Position numbers and translations under genes: made by a program. A DNA stretch of 64,000 nucleotides. Origin: Chryseobacterium sp. JUb7 (GTDB taxonomy: Bacteria > Bacteroidota > Bacteroidia > Flavobacteriales > Weeksellaceae). The stretch is taken from positions 248,001-312,000 of the forward strand of contig NZ_JANUFF010000001.1 of the NCBI RefSeq assembly GCF_024806495.1, in the 5' to 3' direction. The notes beneath the pieces were generated by a model that saw nothing but the letters and a program-made list of their open reading frames with translations, had not been told where the DNA came from and did not search any database. Positions 42,771 to 49,363 of the stretch are shown one piece after another. How positions within the stretch are numbered: the stretch's first letter is position 1; every line of letters begins with the position of its first letter.

Positions 42771-43133
42771 ATGGTAACTACGGAATGCGCAAACCGCGAA
42801 GAAAAGCAGCATAAAAAGGAAATGATGGCCGTTCAGGATTCAATGGATGTGCTGAGCGGAAAGTGGAAAATATCCATCCTTTCTTCGGTCTGCTATTATA
42901 ATAAGAGACGATTTTCTGATATTTTAAATGATGTAGAAGGTATTTCAAACAAAATGTTGAGTAAAGAATTGAAGGAACTTGAATTCAATAAACTGGTTAA
43001 GAGAACTGTTTTGGATACGCATCCTGTTACCGTTCAGTATGAACTTACAGCGCACGGCTTGACTTTAAAAACCATCATTGATAATCTTGTGGAATGGGGA
43101 ATTCAGCACAGAAAAGAAATTATCGGAAGCTGA
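42771..43133 (+). CDS. HxlR family winged-helix transcriptional regulator
   Basis: 120 residues: MDVLSGKWKISILSSVCYYNKRRFSDIL, the HxlR signature 'L-x-GKW-x-x-x-I', then GISNKMLSKELKELEFNKLVKR (recognition helix) and TVQYELTAHGLTL (wing). HxlR proteins bind inverted repeats and respond to aldehydes, quinones or oxidative stress in studied cases. The divergent SDR gene and the operator-like boxes between them make an SDR-HxlR pair likely. Confidence 0.93.
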   Translation: MVTTECANREEKQHKKEMMAVQDSMDVLSGKWKISILSSVCYYNKRRFSDILNDVEGISNKMLSKELKELEFNKLVKRTVLDTHPVTVQYELTAHGLTLKTIIDNLVEWGIQHRKEIIGS

Positions 43134-43238
43134 TTTTTATTAAAAATGGCTCAAATACTGCTTTTACAGGTGTTTTTTATCCACAATCTATATTAAAAAC
43201 ATGAAACAATTTGTACTTTTACATTCTAATTTTAAATA

Positions 43239-43919
43239 ATGTCAATTTTTTCAGATAACATACGACTTTTGCGAGGGAAATTAGGAAAAACCCAACGTGA
43301 ATTGTCTCAACAAATTACCATAACAACTTCAAGATATATTTCATATGAAAGTGGCAGGTCTAAACCTCCTGTTGATATATTAATCAGAATTTCCAGATTA
43401 TTTCATGTCAGTATTGATCTTTTATTATCAGTAGATTTAAGAAAATATCCTTTGGAGGATATGCTTAAACTTCCGGATAATAGAATCGTATTACCTGTTG
43501 TAGTAGATCAGAATGGAAATGAAAGTATAGAAATTGTCCCCCAGAAAGCTACAATGGGCTATCTGAGAGGTTATAGCGATCCCGAATATATTGAGAGCCT
43601 GGAGAGAATTTCGCTTCCATTTCTGAAAAATGGAAAGTTCAGGGCCTTTCCTGCCGACGGAGATTCTATGCCTCCGTTTAAAGACGGTTCTTTTATTATC
43701 GGAAAATATATGGAGGGCATCAATGATTTAAAATCCGGAAATACATATGTTTTTATTACGTTAAATGACGGAATTACCTACAAACGTTTAAAAGCAAAAA
43801 ACAGCAGTTCCATCACTGTTGCTGCTGATAATACATTTTATGAGCCCTACGATATTCCTTTTGAAGAGATTGTAGAAGTATGGCAATATGCATCAGGGAT
43901 TTTTCCGGAAGATTTTTAA
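43239..43919 (+). CDS. XRE-family regulator with S24/LexA-like peptidase domain
   Basis: 226 residues. The N-terminal HTH_3 (IRLLRGKLGKTQRELSQQI, TTSRYISYESGRSKPPVDIL) is joined to a C-terminal S24-type domain. That domain has FPADGDSMPPFKDGSFIIGK (Ser in GDSM) and a Lys in GITYKRLKAK, as in LexA/CI-type autoproteolysis. No clear Ala-Gly cleavage site stands out between the domains, so self-cleavage is uncertain. Such proteins often control stress or phage functions; no target is adjacent. Confidence 0.88.
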   Translation: MSIFSDNIRLLRGKLGKTQRELSQQITITTSRYISYESGRSKPPVDILIRISRLFHVSIDLLLSVDLRKYPLEDMLKLPDNRIVLPVVVDQNGNESIEIVPQKATMGYLRGYSDPEYIESLERISLPFLKNGKFRAFPADGDSMPPFKDGSFIIGKYMEGINDLKSGNTYVFITLNDGITYKRLKAKNSSSITVAADNTFYEPYDIPFEEIVEVWQYASGIFPEDF

Positions 43920-43946
43920 TTCTACATAAAGTAATCTCAAAATAAA

Positions 43947-43972
43947 AACCGAAGATAAAAATTTCTTCGGTT
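43947..43972 (+). terminator. Terminator after the XRE-S24 gene
   Basis: AACCGAAGA / TCTTCGGTT perfect 9-bp stem followed by AAAATTTTTTC, 27 bp after the stop. Confidence 0.75.
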
Positions 43973-44026
43973 AAAATTTTTTCTGATATTTTTATAATAT
44001 TGATTTTCAATACATATTAATTCTAG

Positions 44027-44115
44027 TCTTCGACAGGCTCAGACTGACAAACCTAATACTAAATGTATGATTTAACGGTGTCAAATTGAGCTTAGCCTGT
44101 AGTGAGCTTGTCGAA
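44027..44115. repeat. REP-like palindromic element, family A (second copy)
   Basis: Left arm contains CTTCGACAGGCTCAG, identical in core to 4857-4944. The right arm (about 44087-44115) is related but interrupted by an extra segment (TTAGCCTGTAGTGAGC). It lies between convergent genes. Confidence 0.65.
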
Positions 44116-44176
44116 CTATCGAAATCTTAGATATTTTTTGAACTAAATTTAAACATGCACTTAATATTATTAAAGT

Positions 44177-46324
44177 TTATTCAGGTTCTGCGATTCCTAA
44201 GAAAATTACAACACCATCACCACCCGGATTGTCTAAAACGTCTACCAAAGCTGAAGGTTTCCAGTTATTCATACACCAAAGATTGCCGGCACCATCAATG
44301 TTGGTTGAAGTTAAACGCATGATAGGCTGGTAACAGTGCATTTGTACGGGTTCATGTCTTGACTGCTGTAATTTTGGTTTGGTCTGCGTTCCGTAAAGTG
44401 GAAATCCATTCGCTAAAGTTACTTCAGCACCACCTGTCGGAACAGTAAGAAGCATTGCTGATTCAGGCTTTGATGGTTCACGGAGCATGGTTACCCCGAA
44501 AGGTCCCTGCATGTCCAGAGTCGGATTGTCTTTAAAATCAGTTTCATGTCCAAAATTCGCCAGAAAAACAGTTTGTTTTTTATCAATTTTCACTCCCCAC
44601 GGTGCATAGGTGTTAACATCATAATATCCTTTTAAGGTAGAAAGGTCATGACTCAATATTGTGGCGCGGCCACTGCTCACACCTACGACAACGATGTCAC
44701 CTTCTCCGTTTATGGTTATCTGACGCAGTGATTCGTAGCCTTCTTTACCATTGGCACTGCCGGAAAAGTCACTGAACCAGCTGTTTTTTACGATTAACCG
44801 ATTTTCTTCAATCGCCACTTTGTATACAGCAGAAAAAGCACAGTTTTCAATATTATCTTTATCATAATTGCCGATGCATGAAATATACGCGTTACCTTTA
44901 TTATCAGGGGCAACATCAAATATTTTAAGATAGGGTGTTTTCGTGATCACGGGCTCAGAATCCGGAGATTTTTTAACAGGAAATTCGTTACAGATCAGGG
45001 TAAGCTCAGGAACAGGCCCTTTTCCATAATCTCCATCTTTCGGTTTTAGATAAACGACAACTGCGCTGGGCTCACTCTCAAAAGGATAAACTCCTGGTTT
45101 TGAAGGTGCAAACGGATCCTGACAGCCAACAGAAGCCATCCATAAATTACCCTCCTGATCATACTGCATTCCCTGAACACGGGAAAGTCCCAAAGTAAAG
45201 CCGTTGGAAGAGCTTATCGGCCTGCCGTCTTTATAGTAAAATCGGGAAATGCTTCCTTCTTGAGGATTGTTGAATTCAGGTCCCCATCCAAAGTTTCCAA
45301 AAGAAATATATTTCCTGTCCGGGCTTACGGCAGCTCCAAATGCTACTCCCAATAATCCGCCACCCTGTACAGGAGAAAAATCTGCCGGACTTGCATCGTA
45401 TTTATATACAGGACAATGTGTACCCGAATCTGCGGAACCGGCCCGGAAGTTATTGGCTACCCAGGCATTATCATCGGCATCGAATACCACATAAGCAGCA
45501 CCGCTCGGAATAAAGTTTCTGGCTCCTGAGGAATTACTTTTTAAGGTAAGAGTCCAGTTGTTCGGTGCTTTTTTATCTTCGTCTACATTTTTCATCGATA
45601 CCAGTGAATCATTATAGATTTCCTCCATGCCTACAAGCATTTGGTAGATATTGCCTGCATTGGTAAACGGATCATATAATAGATTACGGACAGCCTGAAG
45701 AAAATTTGTATTCGGTGTATCAGACGGATGCCAGGCATAGTCCAGAAACTGATCGTAAAAAGGCTTGCCGGTATTCGCTACAGGATTGGTAAGACAATAA
45801 TAATACAGATTGCATAATGAATTAAACATCGGATAGCTGTTGGTTTCAAAACCATTGGGAGATGTGCTGATCATAGTTCCGATACCGCCTTCAGTTTTAT
45901 ACAGATTTTGCTTCATCCCATAGGCGATTTTCATATTGCGTTCGGTTCCTTTTATATGTACATTGCCATCATTTTCTACCACAGTCATTCTTGCAAAAGT
46001 ATACAGGGAAGCGATTGACGATTCCGGAGTGACTTTTACAGTATCTTTTGAGTCAGGAAGATAAAATGTCGCCAGCAAGGTCAGAGGATTTCCCTGAACT
46101 TTATAGACTATATTATCAATACTGTATTCATTAATCCAAACAGTAACTGAGTAATATTCTGATTCTTTTTCCTTAACAGAAGCATTAAAGGAATTTCCCT
46201 GAAAAGGAGTCTGGGTATTTACGGGACCAATATAGTTTTCCACGATTCCGAAAACCTGAAAATGACCCGAAGTGATCTTCATCTGATTGACTTCGACGTT
46301 AAAATGAACTGTTTTTGCTGACAT
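44177..46324 (-). CDS. Large beta-propeller-like protein of unknown function
   Basis: 715 residues, no signal peptide (MSAKTVHFNVEVNQMKITSG). The N-terminal 250 residues are beta-rich without a recognised domain. From about 260 to the end, propeller-type repeats appear: AAYVVFDADDNAWVANNFR, VQGMQYDQEGNLWMASVG, KIFDVAPDNKGNAYISCIG, RQITINGEGDIVVVGVSSG, APWGVKIDKKQTVFLANFG and STNIDGAGNLWCMNNW. These 'D-x-x-GN-(L/A)-W/Y' units are NHL/SMP-30-like. Cytoplasmic unless exported without a signal. It lies downstream of the double-glycine peptide genes on the same strand, but a terminator separates them. Any link is speculative. Confidence 0.65.
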   Translation of the reverse strand: MSAKTVHFNVEVNQMKITSGHFQVFGIVENYIGPVNTQTPFQGNSFNASVKEKESEYYSVTVWINEYSIDNIVYKVQGNPLTLLATFYLPDSKDTVKVTPESSIASLYTFARMTVVENDGNVHIKGTERNMKIAYGMKQNLYKTEGGIGTMISTSPNGFETNSYPMFNSLCNLYYYCLTNPVANTGKPFYDQFLDYAWHPSDTPNTNFLQAVRNLLYDPFTNAGNIYQMLVGMEEIYNDSLVSMKNVDEDKKAPNNWTLTLKSNSSGARNFIPSGAAYVVFDADDNAWVANNFRAGSADSGTHCPVYKYDASPADFSPVQGGGLLGVAFGAAVSPDRKYISFGNFGWGPEFNNPQEGSISRFYYKDGRPISSSNGFTLGLSRVQGMQYDQEGNLWMASVGCQDPFAPSKPGVYPFESEPSAVVVYLKPKDGDYGKGPVPELTLICNEFPVKKSPDSEPVITKTPYLKIFDVAPDNKGNAYISCIGNYDKDNIENCAFSAVYKVAIEENRLIVKNSWFSDFSGSANGKEGYESLRQITINGEGDIVVVGVSSGRATILSHDLSTLKGYYDVNTYAPWGVKIDKKQTVFLANFGHETDFKDNPTLDMQGPFGVTMLREPSKPESAMLLTVPTGGAEVTLANGFPLYGTQTKPKLQQSRHEPVQMHCYQPIMRLTSTNIDGAGNLWCMNNWKPSALVDVLDNPGGDGVVIFLGIAEPE

Positions 46325-46461
46325 AGATTACATGTTTGAAGGGTTATCAGTTATGTATATTAATAATCAAATATCGCGATAAAGGATTGATTTTTAATAC
46401 GTAGAAATACGGTATCGTTTAGTTTCTGAATTAATTGATACAAAGAATAAACATAAAAAAA

Positions 46462-46480
46462 ACCGCTCAAAAAGAGCGGT
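46462..46480 (-). terminator. Terminator after peptide gene P1
   Basis: Minus strand ACCGCTC / GAGCGGT with an A/T-rich 5-nt loop followed by eight Ts. It closes the P2-P1 unit. Confidence 0.92.
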
Positions 46481-46504
46481 ATAGTTATATTTTACTGTTA
46501 TATA

Positions 46505-46753
46505 TTAACAAGTAGGACCACATTTAACGATTTTGATTTCTATCACATCCTTAAGCAGGCAGTTTACTTCACATAGCCCGCCTTCCAATGTTTTAAGAGT
46601 TCCAACTACGGTCCCTTGAAGAACTCCGCCTACTCCATCAAGAAGATTTCCTACCAAAGTTCCAAGACCGGTTAAAAGACCATCTATTCCATCTCCGGAA
46701 ATTGTTTTTAGTTGGTTTCTATCCAGTTTTTTTAAGTTTTCTAAGTTTTTCAT
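46505..46753 (-). CDS. Double-glycine-type leader peptide P1, four-cysteine bacteriocin/RiPP-like
   Basis: 82 residues. Leader MKNLENLKKLDRNQLKTISG followed by DG, similar to the double-glycine leaders of Chryseobacterium 'bacteriocin-like' peptides. The core is Gly/Leu/Val-rich with GxxxG-like spacing (GLLTGLGTLVGNLLDGVGG). The C-terminus holds CEVNC, then 12 residues, then CGPTC. This C-x3-C-x12-C-x3-C pattern is shared with P3-P5, with small variations. Probably exported after cleavage at the glycine motif; no processing transporter is in the window. Second gene of the P2-P1 unit (45 bp gap). Confidence 0.72.
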   Translation of the reverse strand: MKNLENLKKLDRNQLKTISGDGIDGLLTGLGTLVGNLLDGVGGVLQGTVVGTLKTLEGGLCEVNCLLKDVIEIKIVKCGPTC

Positions 46754-46798
46754 GATATTATTTATTTAGAGTTAATACTTCAATAGTTTTCTGTATAC

Positions 46799-47017
46799 TT
46801 ATTTGCAAACGTAAGACTGACAACTATCGAAAAGTGTAACGTGTACAATGTTACCAAGTGTACACTGCAAGTCGCAAAGTGCTGTATTTACTGCGGAACC
46901 AACTCCTCCAAGCGCACCACCGACAACATTACCAATTCCACCTAGAAGACCGTCTAGTAAACCGTTGCCCTCAATGTTTCTCATTTCGTTTCTGCTTAAT
47001 TTTTTTAAGTTTTTCAT
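46799..47017 (-). CDS. Double-glycine-type leader peptide P2, four-cysteine bacteriocin/RiPP-like
   Basis: 72 residues. Leader MKNLKKLSRNEMRNIEG plus NG. The core LLDGLLGGIGNVVGGALGGV is a striking glycine-zipper-like stretch. C-terminal cysteines are CDLQC and CQSYVC, 13 residues apart, the most divergent tail of the family. It has its own upstream region, 40/41 identical to that of P4, so it begins a second transcription unit of the cluster. Confidence 0.72.
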   Translation of the reverse strand: MKNLKKLSRNEMRNIEGNGLLDGLLGGIGNVVGGALGGVGSAVNTALCDLQCTLGNIVHVTLFDSCQSYVCK

Positions 47018-47021
47018 GATA

Positions 47022-47062
47022 AAAATTTTATATGATTAATACATCACTAAGATATGAATAAT
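47022..47062 (-). promoter_or_regulatory. Conserved upstream block of peptide gene P2
   Basis: 41 bp nearly identical (one mismatch) to 47776-47816 upstream of P4. On the minus strand it includes TATCTTAG, a near match to the TAnnTTTG -7 box. A looser version precedes P5 (59890-59940). Confidence 0.55.
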
Positions 47063-47209
47063 TGAAATTGTGTTAAAATTTTTTTGAATAAATAATTAAA
47101 TATTTTTATGATTTCATATTTCATTAATATATAATAGATATGATACAGATACGATTCCCTAACTTATCTATAAATTTTTAATGAAATTTAATTATTACCC
47201 CATAGAAAA

Positions 47210-47231
47210 GGCCGTCTCCTGTGAGACAGCC
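47210..47231 (-). terminator. Terminator after peptide gene P3
   Basis: Minus strand GGCTGTCTC / GAGACGGCC (one G-U pair), loop ACAG, followed by TTTTCTAT. It separates P4-P3 from P2-P1. Confidence 0.8.
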
Positions 47232-47255
47232 CTATTATTTTATAGATCTGTTATC

Positions 47256-47498
47256 TTAACAAGTAGTTGCACTGCAGTTAAGTGGTTTGATCACAACAAC
47301 ACCATTAATAAGACACTGTACCTGGCAAATAGTATTATCTACTGTACCAACAGCATTGTCTATGATGCCGTCTGCTGTTTTAATGATCCCGATTATTACT
47401 CCTCCACTTCCTACAATTCCACCTAGCAAACCGCCTAATAAACCATTACCATCAATCGTTTTTAACTCGTTTCTGTTTAGTTTTTTTAAGTTTTTCAT
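47256..47498 (-). CDS. Double-glycine-type leader peptide P3, four-cysteine bacteriocin/RiPP-like
   Basis: 80 residues. Leader MKNLKKLNRNELKTIDG plus NG. Core GLLGGLLGGIVGSGGVIIGI is glycine-zipper-like, followed by KTADGIIDNAVGTVDN. The tail CQVQC-LINGVVVIKPLN-CSATTC shows the family's C-x3-C-x12-C-x4-C and the NGVV(V/D/Q)IK motif. It follows P4 by 39 bp and shares its promoter; a terminator follows it. Confidence 0.75.
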   Translation of the reverse strand: MKNLKKLNRNELKTIDGNGLLGGLLGGIVGSGGVIIGIIKTADGIIDNAVGTVDNTICQVQCLINGVVVIKPLNCSATTC

Positions 47499-47537
47499 GA
47501 ATAGAAATTTATTTGATTAATAATTCATTTCCTGCTT

Positions 47538-47771
47538 TTAGCAAGCAGCGTTATCGCACTTAAGGATTTTGATATCAACAACACCGTTTACAGTACAGTT
47601 GATTTTACACATTAAACCTTCAGCTGTCTGGAATGTACCTACGATGATACCACCAACTGTAGCACCAATTCCACCAATTAATACGCCTAGTCCTGCTCCT
47701 AGGTCTCCTAATAATCCATTACCTTCGATAGATTTTAGCTCGTTTCTGTTTAGTTTTTTTAAGTTTTTCAT
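47538..47771 (-). CDS. Double-glycine-type leader peptide P4, four-cysteine bacteriocin/RiPP-like
   Basis: 77 residues. Leader MKNLKKLNRNELKSIEG plus NG, core GLLGDLGAGLGVLIGGIGAT with regular glycine spacing, tail CKINC-TVNGVVDIKILK-CDNAAC. First gene of the P4-P3 unit. All of these peptides keep NEL/NQL(K/R) and Gly at the end of the leader, which argues for a common export/processing system. Alternative reading: membrane-active or self-assembling peptides rather than classic bacteriocins. Confidence 0.75.
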   Translation of the reverse strand: MKNLKKLNRNELKSIEGNGLLGDLGAGLGVLIGGIGATVGGIIVGTFQTAEGLMCKINCTVNGVVDIKILKCDNAAC

Positions 47772-47775
47772 GAAT

Positions 47776-47816
47776 AAAATTTTATATGATTAATACTTCA
47801 CTAAGATATGAATAAT
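47776..47816 (-). promoter_or_regulatory. Conserved upstream block of peptide gene P4
   Basis: Matches 47022-47062 (upstream of P2) at 40 of 41 positions. Contains TATCTTAG as a -7-like element. Confidence 0.55.
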
Positions 47817-48247
47817 AAATATATGGCGATATTATTTTCAAAAAAATAACTAAACATTTTTATAATTTAATATTTGATTAATATAACTGGAATTTTTTGA
47901 ATATTCCATTCCCTAGTTTATCTTATTGATTTTCTTTATGTTAAATAAGTATATTTCTACTAAATTGATATTTTGCATTATTAACTTTTTTTTACTCATT
48001 TTTTGGTAATATTAATAATTAATGACGGTTTTAGTAGTGTTTTGATAATAAATCATGTCTTTTTTTATGCTGATTTTGATCAAAAAAAGTTAAAATTCAC
48101 TTTCTGTGGAATAAAAATAAGAAAAATTTTAACATCTTTTAAATCTTAAGCAGAATAAATACCCGTTTTTTGATTGTAAAAATTCATCATAAATTTTCTC
48201 AGATTTTATAAAATAAAAAGATCGTAAAAAAGAAAAATATTAATTCT
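47817..48247. other. Long AT-rich divergent intergenic region
   Basis: About 430 bp between the peptide cluster and the methionine aminopeptidase gene. No ORF, no strong hairpin and no repeat seen; very AT-rich, perhaps with regulatory sites I cannot recognise. Confidence 0.5.
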
Positions 48248-48255
48248 TAAATTTG
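48248..48255 (+). promoter_or_regulatory. -7 box TAAATTTG upstream of map
   Basis: Exact TAnnTTTG match 41 bp before the map start codon; no clear TTG at -33. Confidence 0.45.
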
Positions 48256-48296
48256 CATTAAAGAATATTTTTAACATCAAACCTAAACACAATAAA

Positions 48297-49061
48297 ATGT
48301 CAATAACTAATGAACCTGAGTTAATCGGAATGCAGAAAGTAAGCGAAGCAGTAGCCTACACGTTGAAAGAAATGATGAACTACGCTAAGCCAGGCATGAC
48401 GACAAAACAGGTTGATGAGTATGGTGCTAAGATACTATCTGATTTTGGAGCGAAATCAGCTCCCTATCTGACATATGGTTTTCCGGGTTGGACCTGTATA
48501 AGTGTAGATAAGGAGTTTTGCCACGGAATTCCTACTGATCAGCGTATACTGAATGAAGGAGATCTTATCAACATCGATGTTTCAGCAGAGCTCAATGGAT
48601 ATTGGGCTGATAACGGAGGTTCTTTTGTGATTGGAAAAGATATTTATGGGCATCAGAAGTTGGTGAACGCTTCTAAGGATATTCTGCAAAAAACAATTAA
48701 TCAGATTAAGGGCGGTGTCAGAATAGCAGATATCGGCTCGCTTATGGAAACCGAAGCAAAAAAAAGAGGCTTCAGGGTAATTAAAAACCTGGGCGGTCAC
48801 GGTGTTGGCCGAAGTTTACATGAAGAGCCGGACGAGTTGCTTAATTACAGAAACCGTTTTGATTCGCGAAGATTTAAAAAGAATTCTGTTGTCGCCATTG
48901 AAACCTTTATCGCAACAGATTCTACACTGGCTATAGAACTTAATGATGGCTGGACAATGGTAGGTAATAAAGGCGGTTATATGGCTCAGCACGAGCACAC
49001 AATCCTAATCACTGACGGAAAACCTGTCATTTTAACACAGATGAACGAAATTTTGAACTGA
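48297..49061 (+). CDS. map: Methionine aminopeptidase, type I
   Basis: 254 residues. It removes the N-terminal Met from nascent proteins. The five metal ligands are visible: Asp in INIDVSAELNGYW, Asp in WADNG, His in LGGHGVGRSLHEEPD, Glu in AIETFIA and Glu in QHEHTILIT. It is soluble and lacks an N-terminal zinc-finger extension. It is not in a ribosomal-protein operon, where Bacteroidota usually keep the housekeeping map, so it is probably a second copy. Its neighbour cluster encodes exported peptides, but the two are divergent and no link is shown. Confidence 0.93.
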   Translation: MSITNEPELIGMQKVSEAVAYTLKEMMNYAKPGMTTKQVDEYGAKILSDFGAKSAPYLTYGFPGWTCISVDKEFCHGIPTDQRILNEGDLINIDVSAELNGYWADNGGSFVIGKDIYGHQKLVNASKDILQKTINQIKGGVRIADIGSLMETEAKKRGFRVIKNLGGHGVGRSLHEEPDELLNYRNRFDSRRFKKNSVVAIETFIATDSTLAIELNDGWTMVGNKGGYMAQHEHTILITDGKPVILTQMNEILN

Positions 49062-49072
49062 TAAATACACAT

Positions 49073-49107
49073 AAAAAAGAGTAATCATATAAAGGTTACT
49101 CTTTTTT
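49073..49107 (+). terminator. Terminator after map
   Basis: AAAAAAGAGTAA / TTACTCTTTTTT perfect 12-nt arms, 11 bp past the stop. Confidence 0.9.
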
Positions 49108-49363
49108 ATTTTGATCATCTCTATAAACCCTTTTGTATAGAGCAAAATTGCTTTTTTTTGTATTTGAGGACGTATTTCTTAAGTTCTCTTTCTTTCTTAA
49201 GTTTTTCTTCATAAAAAAGTTTAAAAAGATGTAATATTAGAGTCTGATTTTATTCCGTATTTTGCGGACCTTCAATAAAAAATGGCTTGATTTTAGATTA
49301 TCACTACATATTACCCTTATTTGTATAAAAGACATTCTTAAAATCAAAATTATCATAACATTT

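Noticed and set aside
47181..47426. Plus-strand ORF of 81 codons opposite peptide gene P3
   Set aside because: Antisense shadow of P3; its Ser/Thr/Asn/Tyr-rich translation has no domain and P3 has clear family support.
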